Source: Lachnospiraceae bacterium UBA7182 (GTDB lineage Bacteria; Bacillota; Clostridia; Lachnospirales; Lachnospiraceae). Taken from it: a stretch of 52,948 nucleotides of DNA. The stretch spans positions 1-52,948 of the forward strand of contig DKVI01000046.1 in NCBI GenBank assembly GCA_002491115.1. The letters run 5' to 3'. A program made the position numbers and the translations under genes. Below the pieces are notes generated by a model. It was not told the origin of the DNA. It saw only the letters and a list, made by a program, of their open reading frames with translations, and did not search any database. Below, piece by piece: positions 7,776-15,122 of the stretch; position 1 is the stretch's first letter, and each line of letters opens with the position of its first letter.

Positions 7776-8361
7776 AATATTCTGTGTAACAAACAGACGT
7801 CTTGTAGAAGGAGATTTTTCAGGACAGTTAGAAAGAATCGCGAAAGCCGGCGTATCCGGAATTATTCTGAGGGAAAAAGATCTGCGGCAGCCGGAGTACG
7901 AAAATCTGGCAGAGCAGGCGCGGGCCGCCTGCGATCCGTATGGGACGTTGCTTATACTTCATACATTCACGGATGTCGCCAGACGGCTGGGTATCCGCAG
8001 AATACATCTGCCGTACCCGGTATTTGACGCCATGGAACCAGGGGACAGAGTATGGTTTGATCAGATCGGTGTGTCGGTTCACTCACTTCAGGAAGCCAGG
8101 AATGCTGAACAGACAGGTGCGTCTTACTTAAGTGCCGGACATATTTATGAGACGGACTGTAAGAAAGATCTGCCGCCCCGGGGACTCTCATTTCTTGCGG
8201 AAGTCTGCCGGTCGGTCAGCATTCCCGTGTATGCGATCGGGGGGATTCATCCTCAGAATGCAAAAAGCTGCATAGAAGCGGGGGCAGAAGGCGTCTGCCT
8301 TATGTCCCCGCTTATGCGGACAAAAGATCCGGAAAAATATCTGGAAGAATTTACTGATTAA
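7768..8361 (+). CDS. tenI: TenI-like thiazole tautomerase (ThiE superfamily)
   Basis: About 197 aa, a ThiE/TenI-type TIM barrel (CVTNRRL at the N-terminus, IPVYAIGGIHPQNA near the C-terminus). The segment SAGHIYETDCKKDLPPRGL carries a histidine (about residue 125) at the place of the TenI catalytic His. Thiamine-phosphate synthase ThiE has a GPxxPTxTK pattern there. The ThiE INDRxDxAL region is also replaced (HTFTDVARRLG). TenI aromatises the ThiG product, which fits this thiazole-only operon. Three in-frame ATGs (7756, 7762, 7768) overlap the thiH end with no clear ribosome binding site, so the start is uncertain and translation is probably coupled. Automated annotation may call it thiE. Confidence 0.75.
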   Translation: MYKIFCVTNRRLVEGDFSGQLERIAKAGVSGIILREKDLRQPEYENLAEQARAACDPYGTLLILHTFTDVARRLGIRRIHLPYPVFDAMEPGDRVWFDQIGVSVHSLQEARNAEQTGASYLSAGHIYETDCKKDLPPRGLSFLAEVCRSVSIPVYAIGGIHPQNAKSCIEAGAEGVCLMSPLMRTKDPEKYLEEFTD

Positions 8362-8887
8362 AAAGGCGGTTAAAATATTCCAACAACTTGAATTTAAAAC
8401 ACAGAATCATGGAAACGACGGCTCCCACAGCGGCCTGGGCGATCTCAAAGGGAAGTTTGATGATGGCGTATTCAGGCGTGCTGTATACGAAAGCTTTCCC
8501 CAGCGTATAGCCGACTACCATGATGACAGCCCCGATGGTCACGCCCACGCCTGCGGCCAGGGGCTTTTTATTTTTCCACAGATGATGGGCGCACAGGGAA
8601 ATGACGGCCGCCTGCAGTCCGTGAGTCACAAGAGATACAAACATGGGTGCCGGATAGAAAAAGACGTCGCCTAAAAAGGAACCGATGCCGCCCACGACGA
8701 AAGCGCTTACAGGGTCCAGTAAGATACTGGCTGTACAGATGGCAATGTCGCATAAGTACAGATGGCCGCCGGGTACAGGTACGCCGAAAGAACTTAAAGC
8801 AATGTTCATGGCCATAAAGACGGCCGCCACGGCGATGTGCCGGGTAGAATAGAGAGGTTTTGTATGAGTGTTTGCAATTGTGTTCAT
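8351..8887 (-). CDS. ECF transporter S component (vitamin uptake membrane protein)
   Basis: 178 aa, very hydrophobic, with about five or six membrane segments. The order is ...ALSSFGVPVPGGHLYLCDIA, ILLDPVSAFVVGGIGSFLGD, FVSLVTHGLQAAVISL, VGVTIGAVIMVVGYTLG. This pattern (hydrophobic helices with GxxxSFLxD) is typical of the riboflavin-type ECF S-component family. It would bind a vitamin or precursor and pair with a shared EcfAA'T module encoded elsewhere. The start at 8887 is chosen because GGAGG lies 8 nt upstream, inside the longer candidate (8902). It converges on and overlaps tenI by 11 bp, and its neighbourhood hints at a thiamine precursor (HMP or thiazole). The substrate is not shown by the sequence. 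Confidence 0.82.
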   Translation of the reverse strand: MNTIANTHTKPLYSTRHIAVAAVFMAMNIALSSFGVPVPGGHLYLCDIAICTASILLDPVSAFVVGGIGSFLGDVFFYPAPMFVSLVTHGLQAAVISLCAHHLWKNKKPLAAGVGVTIGAVIMVVGYTLGKAFVYSTPEYAIIKLPFEIAQAAVGAVVSMILCFKFKLLEYFNRLFNQ

Positions 8888-8923
8888 GAGTTCATCCTCC
8901 ATATCACTTTTATTTTATAAAGT

Positions 8924-8935
8924 ATGTTGCAACAT
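8924..8935. promoter_or_regulatory. 12-bp palindrome upstream of the ECF S-component gene
   Basis: ATGTTGCAACAT is a perfect palindrome 37 bp before the ECF start and next to AT-rich sequence that could contain its minus-strand promoter. It could be an operator. No regulator family is assigned. Confidence 0.3.
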
Positions 8936-9038
8936 CGTGGTTTACGAATGATATGGTAGCAGATTCACAGATTGATTAAAATATCCAGTTTATAAAAATA
9001 TAACCAGTCCAGTTTGGGCTGATATCTTTATGAACCGG

Positions 9039-9067
9039 TTGTATTTTTGCATAAAAATCTGTATACT
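9039..9067 (+). promoter_or_regulatory. Promoter of the L,D-transpeptidase gene
   Basis: TTGTAT (9039-9044), 17 nt, TATACT (9062-9067), about 40 bp before the start codon. Confidence 0.65.
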
Positions 9068-9106
9068 GTTTTTGTAGGAACAAAGTCGGAAAGGAATGAG
9101 GAGTGA

Positions 9107-10708
9107 ATGGAAGAACAAAAGCATAAGCGCTTTCCTGTTATACCGGCTGCACTGTGCGGCCTGCTGCTGTTAGGGTCGGCAGCTTACGGGATGGGCCTGT
9201 ATTATTACCAAAGTCATTTTCTGAACGGGACAGTCGTTGATCAGGTGGATGTATCCGGCATGACGATTGACGAACTTAAGGCTCAGACTGAGAATTATTT
9301 TCTCAGAGTGGAGGAACTGAAGCAGGACGGCTCTGTACTGGAAGAAGAGATCGCAGGGAAAGATATAGCTCTTTCTTATGCGTCAACAGAACCTTTGGAA
9401 GAACTGCTAAAATCCCAGAACAGTTTTCAGTGGTTTATGCCCCGGCATACGGAACACAACACGGAAGGGCTGATCACTTATGATGAAAACAAATTGGCGT
9501 CTGAAGTGCAAAGCCTGCGGGGATTTGAGGCAGATTTTTTTACGGAACCTGAAGATGCGTACATAGCCGATTATGATAAAGAGAACGGCTTTGCGATTGT
9601 GCCGGAGACAGAGGGAAACACGCTGGATTTTCAGAAGACGCTGGAAACGGTAAAAGCTTCTGTGGAACAGCTCAGTGAGCAGGTGAATCTGAAAGAGGCG
9701 GGCTGTTATAAGACGCCCGGAGTCACATCTGAGGATGAACAGCTTCTTGCTGCCTGGGAGAAGCTTCAGAAATATGCGAACACGACTATAACATATACCT
9801 TCGGAGAGAATCAGGAAGTGCTTGACGGGGAACAGATCAGTACCTGGCTTAAAGTGGACGGTGCGGATGTATCTCTGGATCAGAGTCAGGTGGAATCCTA
9901 TGTGGCAGAGCTTCGCAAGAAGTATGACACGATTTTCCGCCCCCGCACGTTTAAGACCACTTACGGTACAGAAATTAAGATCAACAGCGGAGATTACGGA
10001 TGGTGGATGGATTCGGATCAGGAGGCAGTTGAGCTTGCGCAGATGATCGAGAGGGGAGAGAGCGGCCCGCGCACGCCGGTCTACCGCCAGACGGCTGCGG
10101 CTTACGGGGCGCAGGACTATGGTTCCACCTATGTGGAGATCAATCTGACGGCGCAGCATCTGTACTTATATAAAGACGGAAAGCAGATACTGGAATCGGA
10201 TTTTGTGTCCGGGAACTCATCCAGAGGATATGACACGCCCGCGGGTGTCTACAGCGTTACTTACAAGCAGCGGGACGCGACGCTCAAAGGAGAGAACTAC
10301 CGTACGCCTGTATCTTACTGGATGCCGTTTAACCTGAATATCGGCATGCATGACGCCAACTGGCGAAGTTCCTTTGGAGGAAACATCTATAAGACCAACG
10401 GTTCCCATGGGTGCATCAACCTGCCGCCGTCCATCGCCAAACAGATCTATGAGAATATCGAGAAAGGAACCGCGGTGATCTGCTATTATATGCCGGGAAC
10501 CGAACCAAAAGAGCGTGTACCGGAGCCGGAGACACCGCCTGCAGAGGAAGGAGCGGCGCCGGAGACACCGCCTGCGGAGCCGGGGGCGGAACAGCCGGCG
10601 CCGGAACCTCAGCCGGAACCGGCCCCCATGCCGGAACCGGTACCGGACCCCGCTCCAGCCTCTGCGCCGGAACCTGTGCCGGAGCCAGCCCCCGCGCCGG
10701 AGCCGTAG
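9107..10708 (+). CDS. L,D-transpeptidase (YkuD family) with Pro/Glu-rich tail
   Basis: 533 aa. A signal-anchor helix at about 11-32 (VIPAALCGLLLLGSAAYGMGL) points to an extracytoplasmic enzyme. A long N-terminal region (about 35-330) resembles the repeated peptidoglycan-binding region of clostridial YkuD proteins. The catalytic domain is at about 345-465, with the motif GSHGCINLP and nucleophile Cys436. It would form 3-3 cross-links or attach proteins to peptidoglycan. After about residue 470 the chain becomes low complexity (PEPAPAPEP-type repeats) and stops at TAG 10706. The same repeat continues in frame past that stop (see the pseudogene-like extension entry). GAGGAG lies just before the ATG. 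No terminator is visible between it and citrate synthase. Confidence 0.9.
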   Translation: MEEQKHKRFPVIPAALCGLLLLGSAAYGMGLYYYQSHFLNGTVVDQVDVSGMTIDELKAQTENYFLRVEELKQDGSVLEEEIAGKDIALSYASTEPLEELLKSQNSFQWFMPRHTEHNTEGLITYDENKLASEVQSLRGFEADFFTEPEDAYIADYDKENGFAIVPETEGNTLDFQKTLETVKASVEQLSEQVNLKEAGCYKTPGVTSEDEQLLAAWEKLQKYANTTITYTFGENQEVLDGEQISTWLKVDGADVSLDQSQVESYVAELRKKYDTIFRPRTFKTTYGTEIKINSGDYGWWMDSDQEAVELAQMIERGESGPRTPVYRQTAAAYGAQDYGSTYVEINLTAQHLYLYKDGKQILESDFVSGNSSRGYDTPAGVYSVTYKQRDATLKGENYRTPVSYWMPFNLNIGMHDANWRSSFGGNIYKTNGSHGCINLPPSIAKQIYENIEKGTAVICYYMPGTEPKERVPEPETPPAEEGAAPETPPAEPGAEQPAPEPQPEPAPMPEPVPDPAPASAPEPVPEPAPAPEP

Positions 10709-10858
10709 CTGGAACCGCAACCTGTGCCGGAACTCGCTCCCGCCCCGGAGCCGTAGCTGGAGCCAGTACCGGAATCCGTACCGGCGGCCCCGCGCCGAAA
10801 GCGGCTGCTTCTGAAGTACCTTTGGAAGCAGGTGTTCAGCGACCTGACAGTGGACCTT
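10709..10858 (+). other. In-frame continuation of the Pro/Glu repeat behind amber codons
   Basis: Downstream of TAG 10706-10708 the frame keeps encoding the same tail: 15 codons (LEPQPVPELAPAPEP), a second TAG at 10754-10756 in the same context (gagccgTAGctgga), then LEPVPESVPAAPRRKRLLL... The 48-bp unit between the two TAGs resembles the 48 bp before the first TAG. The simplest reading is that CAG (Gln) codons became TAG and were duplicated, shortening the protein. Amber read-through is the alternative. Confidence 0.7.
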
Positions 10859-10888
10859 AAATCTAAAAAAACAATAAAAATATGGAAA

Positions 10889-10916
10889 TTCAGAAAAAAT
10901 TATGTTAACATAATAT
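10889..10916 (+). promoter_or_regulatory. Promoter and 16-bp palindromic operator candidate for citrate synthase
   Basis: TTCAGA (10889-10894), 16 nt, TAATAT (10911-10916). The perfect palindrome ATTATGTTAACATAAT (10899-10914) covers the spacer and half of the -10 box, an ideal place for a dimeric repressor. The regulator is unknown. Confidence 0.5.
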
Positions 10917-10945
10917 CCAGTACACGAAATAAAAGGGGGAATTTA

Positions 10946-12289
10946 ATGGGATATTACGAAAAGTGGACAGAGTATACGGAAAAATACGAAAGATTATGTG
11001 TGGAAAATGATACGATATCGGACGATTTGTTCAAAGAGTATGGTGTGAACCGGGGCCTTCGTGACATCAACGGAAACGGAGTACTGACGGGACTGACCAA
11101 TATTTCCAGGATCGATTCTTTTAAAGAGGAGAACGGAAAGAAAATTCCCTGCGAAGGAAAGCTCTGGTATCGCGGTTACAATGTAATAGATTGGGTGAAA
11201 AACATCCCGGCGAACTCTTTTGGATTTGAAAAGACGGCGTTTCTTCTGCTGTTTGGCAAGATTCCTACGGCTGAGGAAGAAGTTCAGTTCGCGGACCTGT
11301 TAGCCTGCGGACGGGAACTTCCGACGAATTTCACCCGGGATGTGATCATGAAAGCGCCGGGTAAGGATATCATGAACTCCATGACACGGAGTATCCTGAC
11401 CCTTGCTTCCTATGACGACTATCTGAACGACAATGGGGTGGGCAATGTGATCCGCCAGTGTCTGAATCTGGTGAGCGTCTTCCCCATGCTGGCAGCTTAT
11501 GGCTACCACGCCTATAATCACTATGAACGGGACGAAAGCATGTATATCCACAGACCGAACCCGGATATGTCGACGGCGGAGAATCTCCTGATGATGTTAA
11601 GGCCGGATAAGCAGTGTACGTTTCTGGAAGCAAAAGTGCTGGATGTGGCGCTGATTCTGCATATGGAGCATGGCGGCGGAAACAATTCCACATTCACCAC
11701 CAGGGTTGTCACATCTTCCGGTTCTGATACATATTCCGCCATTGCGGCCGCCATGTCCTCGTTAAAGGGGCCCAAGCACGGCGGCGCGAATATTAAGGTC
11801 ATGGAGATGATGAATGATATCCGGGCGCATGTGAAGGACTATTCGGATAAGGAAGAAGTGGCAGATTATTTAAGCAGGATTCTGGACGGGGAAGCCTTCG
11901 ACCGGAAAGGTCTGATCTACGGGATGGGACATGCGGTGTATTCTCTTTCCGATCCCCGGGAAAAGGTATTTAAAGGGTTCGTGGAACAGCTGTCGGTGGC
12001 AAAGAACCGTCAGGAGGATATGACGCTGTATAATAATATAGAAGAACTGGCGCCGGAACTGATCGCCAGAAAGCGTAAGATCTATAAAGGCGTCAGCCCC
12101 AATGTGGACTTTTACAGCGGATTTGTCTATGATATGCTGGGGATTCCGGTGGAGCTGTATACGCCGATCTTCGCCATTGCCAGGATCGTAGGATGGAGCG
12201 CCCACAGGATCGAGGAGATCATCGGGATGAATAAGATCATCCGTCCTGCCTATAAGAGCGTTATGCAGGAAAAAGAACTGATTGTATAG
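10946..12289 (+). CDS. gltA: Citrate synthase
   Basis: 447 aa. It condenses acetyl-CoA and oxaloacetate to citrate. Visible family signatures are HMEHGGGNNSTFTTRVVTSSGSD split over 11660-11730, GPKHGGANIKVMEMM, and MGHAVYSLSDPR, which carry the active-site histidines. The ATG at 10946 follows AAAAGGGGG. The frame is open further upstream into the L,D-transpeptidase tail, but that part overlaps the promoter. No aconitase or isocitrate dehydrogenase gene is adjacent. In an anaerobe it most likely feeds 2-oxoglutarate to the GdhA/GlnN pair at 24-27 kb. A GC-rich terminator follows 10 bp after the stop. Confidence 0.93.
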   Translation: MGYYEKWTEYTEKYERLCVENDTISDDLFKEYGVNRGLRDINGNGVLTGLTNISRIDSFKEENGKKIPCEGKLWYRGYNVIDWVKNIPANSFGFEKTAFLLLFGKIPTAEEEVQFADLLACGRELPTNFTRDVIMKAPGKDIMNSMTRSILTLASYDDYLNDNGVGNVIRQCLNLVSVFPMLAAYGYHAYNHYERDESMYIHRPNPDMSTAENLLMMLRPDKQCTFLEAKVLDVALILHMEHGGGNNSTFTTRVVTSSGSDTYSAIAAAMSSLKGPKHGGANIKVMEMMNDIRAHVKDYSDKEEVADYLSRILDGEAFDRKGLIYGMGHAVYSLSDPREKVFKGFVEQLSVAKNRQEDMTLYNNIEELAPELIARKRKIYKGVSPNVDFYSGFVYDMLGIPVELYTPIFAIARIVGWSAHRIEEIIGMNKIIRPAYKSVMQEKELIV

Positions 12290-12299
12290 AAATCAAAAA

Positions 12300-12325
12300 A
12301 GCGCCAGGGCCTGGCGCTCTTTTTT
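12300..12325. terminator. Bidirectional terminator between citrate synthase and the DUF3048 gene
   Basis: An AGCGCCA/TGGCGCT hairpin (12300-12318) is flanked by an A-run on the left and a T-run (to 12325) on the right. It can serve both converging genes. Confidence 0.85.
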
Positions 12326-12338
12326 ATACGCTTATGTA

Positions 12339-13451
12339 TCAGTTCAATACCAGCTCTTTCCAGCGGGTGTCGGATACCAGCGCGATATAGGTTTTGCCGG
12401 TATTTAAGGTGATCAGGTTGCCGTCCATATCATAGAAGCGGGTGGGGTCCATGTCATGTCCCTTTGACCAGGTGACCGGGATCGCTTTCCCGCCTGTGAC
12501 ATAGTAGCCGCTGCGGCCGCTCTGCTCGATGATGTTAAACTGCATATAACCGTTGCTGTCATACTGCTTGTGGGTCGCGTTCTGAATCAGGATGTTGGTG
12601 AAGGCCAATTGCTTGTTGTCGTTGGCCGGATCTGTATGCTTCATGCCGTACTCGGAATACAGATATGTGTTGCTGGCGGCGTCATAATCCAGCTGGGAAC
12701 CATTGTGGCCAAAGGGAAGGTCCACCAGCGTGCAGTCAATGGAGTCAGACGCTTCAGATAAATCAACCGGGTTCGCTTCGCTGGCAAACTGCCAGTGGGC
12801 GCCTGGATAATATTCCGTGTACTCTGTGGAGTATCCGGCGGATTTGAACCGGCTTTCCAGTTCTCCGGTGGTGACATACTCTGTAAATTCCCGGGATTTT
12901 CCGTTGTTGATCCGTTTAAAACCGCCGCTTAAGTGATAGACCCAGGGATTTTTTAGAAAAGCGTCAATGTAATAAGGACCTCCGTCATGGACGACTACCG
13001 CGTTGTATTCAGGGGCGATCATAAAATTGGTGGGGCGTACGCTTCTGATGCTTCCGAACTGAGTGATCTTGCCCCAGTCTTTTACGATCGCCATAAAACG
13101 GGTAATCTCGCCGTTGGCAGTGCTGTTCATCATCTCATAGACGATGTCCGCCTGAGTCAGTCCAAAATGCTGAAGGGCAGTCTTTTCATTATCTACCATG
13201 ATCGCAACGGGACGCTGGGACTGTAATGATTCGTCGATCCATTCGTTGGTCAGCTCACTGCGGTACATGCCTTCCCGGACTTCTTCTACGGGTTCTTCCT
13301 CGGGCTCTTCTTCCGGTTCCTCTTCCGGCTCTGCCTGGTCGGAAATATCTGTGACTGCGGGAGCCGTAGGTTCTTCTTTGCTTCCGCAGCCGGCCAGTGA
13401 AGTACATGCCAGGACTGCGGACAGCAAAAGCAGTATCGTTTTTTGCTTCAT
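12339..13451 (-). CDS. DUF3048 (YerB-type) domain lipoprotein
   Basis: 370 aa. A lipoprotein signal peptide (MKQKTILLLLSAVLACTSLAGC, Cys as lipid anchor) is followed by a Glu-rich linker (EPEEEPEEEPVEE). The body matches the DUF3048/YerB family: RPVAIMVDNEKTALQHFGL, ADIVYEMM, EGEITRFM-like NGEITRFMAIV, SIRSVRPTNF. It would be tethered to the outer face of the membrane. The family's function is not established. The start at 13451 has AAAGGA about 11 nt upstream; a longer in-frame start at 13514 would bury the signal peptide. It converges on citrate synthase over a shared terminator and diverges from htrA. Confidence 0.85.
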   Translation of the reverse strand: MKQKTILLLLSAVLACTSLAGCGSKEEPTAPAVTDISDQAEPEEEPEEEPEEEPVEEVREGMYRSELTNEWIDESLQSQRPVAIMVDNEKTALQHFGLTQADIVYEMMNSTANGEITRFMAIVKDWGKITQFGSIRSVRPTNFMIAPEYNAVVVHDGGPYYIDAFLKNPWVYHLSGGFKRINNGKSREFTEYVTTGELESRFKSAGYSTEYTEYYPGAHWQFASEANPVDLSEASDSIDCTLVDLPFGHNGSQLDYDAASNTYLYSEYGMKHTDPANDNKQLAFTNILIQNATHKQYDSNGYMQFNIIEQSGRSGYYVTGGKAIPVTWSKGHDMDPTRFYDMDGNLITLNTGKTYIALVSDTRWKELVLN

Positions 13452-13512
13452 GTAAATAAATCCTTTCTTCCATGTTCTTTTTCGATTGATTTCATAAGTA
13501 TACACTATTTTC

Positions 13513-13563
13513 AAAGATTTTTAAAGATTTAATCACAATTCCATCACAATTCCCTGTTATATT
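13513..13563 (+). promoter_or_regulatory. Phased direct repeats upstream of htrA
   Basis: Two abutting 11-bp copies of ATCACAATTCC (13532-13542, 13543-13553) end 4 bp before a -10-like TATATT (13558-13563). Upstream of them are two AAAGATTT copies 10 bp apart (13513, 13523). Direct repeats with one-helix-turn phasing next to the promoter are typical of OmpR/PhoB-type response regulator sites. Bacillus htrA is controlled by such a regulator (CssR). The assignment is inference. Confidence 0.45.
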
Positions 13564-13611
13564 GGTATCATCCAAAGAGGAAAAACATACAATGGAAAGG
13601 GGAATATGACA

Positions 13612-14982
13612 ATGTATGATGAAATGAACAATAATACAAACACATATAATTACTCTGATACGAATACGGAAAGCGGTTATATCCATTATGATTCGTCTTC
13701 GGCAGCCAAACAGCCAAAGAAAAAGAAAAAAGGCGGTTTTGGAAAGACAGTAGCCAAATGTACAGCGCTTGCTCTGGTATTCGGCAGCGTGTCCAGCGTG
13801 GCTTTTATGGGAACGAATTATATAGGAAGGCAGGCTATAGGGGAAGATGTGAATGTCCAGACCCCTTCCTCCGGTTCGGAACTGAATAAAGCAGATACGA
13901 CGCCTGCCACGACAACGGTGGCCAACAGCAGTTCGGACGTCTATGACGTATCCGATATTGTAAAGAACTGTATGCCGTCGGTGGTGTCCATCACGAATGT
14001 GGGTACCACAGAGTTCCAGACCTTTTTCGGCACCTATGAACAGGAAAGCCAGTCCAGCGGTTCCGGAATTATCATCGGAAAGAACGATACGGAGCTTCTG
14101 ATTGTGACCAACAATCATGTGATCTCCAATGCCAAGGAGATCAGTGTCTATTTTAACTCTGACGGAGAGGACGCGGACGAGGATAATGTCATTTCTGCCA
14201 AGATCAAAGGTACGGACGTCAATAAAGACCTGGCGGTCATCTCCGTAGCCCTTGAGGATATTCCGCAGGAAACACTGGATATTGTCAAGATCGCGACCAT
14301 CGGGGATTCGGCCATGCTGGAGATCGGAGAGCCTGTAGTAGCCATCGGCAACGCCTACGGCTACGGACTGTCTGTCACTTCCGGAATTGTCAGCGCACTG
14401 AACCGGGAGGTAAGCGTACAGTCTGACGGTCAGACCATCACGAATAAACTGATTCAGACGGACGCGGCGATTAACCCGGGCAACAGCGGCGGCGCTCTGT
14501 TAAACAGTAAGGGAGAACTGATCGGCATTAACTCCGTGAAGTTTATCTCGGAAGACGTGGAGGGCATGGGCTATGCGATTCCCATCAGTGATGTGGAATC
14601 CATCATCGGCGATCTGATGAACAAAGTCATGCGCGACCAGGTAAAAGAGGTTGACAGAGGATATCTTGGCATCAATGGTGTGGACGTGACCTCCGATGTC
14701 TCTAAAAGCTATGGTATGCCCATAGGCGCGTATGTCGATAAAGTGGTGGACGGCGCGGCTGCGCAGAAAGCGGGTATACAAAAGGGTGATATCATCACCA
14801 AGCTGGACGGTTCCAGCATCACCAGTTACAACCAGTTAAAAGAAGCGCTTTCCTATTACGCGGCGGGTGAGACGGTTCCGATTACCATTCAGAGGCTGGA
14901 CGGCCCTGAATATAAGGAGATTACGCTGGATATTACTTTGAGCACCAGTCTTCAGGCCGGAGTAAAGAGCGAAGAGGAATAA
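13612..14982 (+). CDS. htrA: HtrA/DegP-like membrane-anchored serine protease with PDZ domain
   Basis: About 456 aa. A Lys-rich cytoplasmic segment and a single transmembrane helix (about 45-67, ALALVFGSVSSVAFMG) place the protease outside the membrane. The trypsin-like triad is visible: His in VTNNHVI, Asp in DVNKDLAVI, Ser in NPGNSGGALLN. A PDZ domain covers about the last 100 residues (YLGINGVDV...GAYVDKVVDG...GDIITKLDG). It degrades misfolded envelope proteins. AAAGGGG lies 9 nt before the ATG at 13612; the ATG at 13606 is too close to that site. A terminator follows at 15001. Confidence 0.93.
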   Translation: MYDEMNNNTNTYNYSDTNTESGYIHYDSSSAAKQPKKKKKGGFGKTVAKCTALALVFGSVSSVAFMGTNYIGRQAIGEDVNVQTPSSGSELNKADTTPATTTVANSSSDVYDVSDIVKNCMPSVVSITNVGTTEFQTFFGTYEQESQSSGSGIIIGKNDTELLIVTNNHVISNAKEISVYFNSDGEDADEDNVISAKIKGTDVNKDLAVISVALEDIPQETLDIVKIATIGDSAMLEIGEPVVAIGNAYGYGLSVTSGIVSALNREVSVQSDGQTITNKLIQTDAAINPGNSGGALLNSKGELIGINSVKFISEDVEGMGYAIPISDVESIIGDLMNKVMRDQVKEVDRGYLGINGVDVTSDVSKSYGMPIGAYVDKVVDGAAAQKAGIQKGDIITKLDGSSITSYNQLKEALSYYAAGETVPITIQRLDGPEYKEITLDITLSTSLQAGVKSEEE

Positions 14983-15000
14983 ATACAGGATACGGAAAAG

Positions 15001-15037
15001 GGGCTGCCTATGAAAAATGTGGCAGCCCTTACTTTTT
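15001..15037 (+). terminator. Terminator of htrA
   Basis: GGGCTGCC (15001-15008) pairs perfectly with GGCAGCCC (15021-15028), followed by TTACTTTTT. Confidence 0.8.
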
Positions 15038-15051
15038 AATAAAATCTTTAC

Positions 15052-15080
15052 TTGTTCCTCCCAAGGCTGTATTATATAAT
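15052..15080 (+). promoter_or_regulatory. Promoter of the clpX-lspA-like-DUF3810 unit
   Basis: TTGTTC (15052-15057), 17 nt, perfect TATAAT (15075-15080). No second promoter or terminator is seen before 18070. Confidence 0.65.
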
Positions 15081-15122
15081 TTATATAACAAAAGTATTTT
15101 ACATAGAAAAAGGGGAATCCAT

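Noticed and set aside
8903..9038. Small RNA or extra small gene between the ECF gene and the L,D-transpeptidase
   Set aside because: Only AT-rich promoter-type sequence and one palindrome; no hairpin with T-run and no open frame with a ribosome binding site.
10217..10720. Minus-strand Arg-rich open frame across the L,D-transpeptidase tail
   Set aside because: Shadow of the GC-rich Pro/Glu repeat; no start signal and biased composition.
10832..10945. Extended citrate synthase start
   Set aside because: Overlaps the promoter and palindrome; the ATG at 10946 has AAAAGGGGG and a normal N-terminus.
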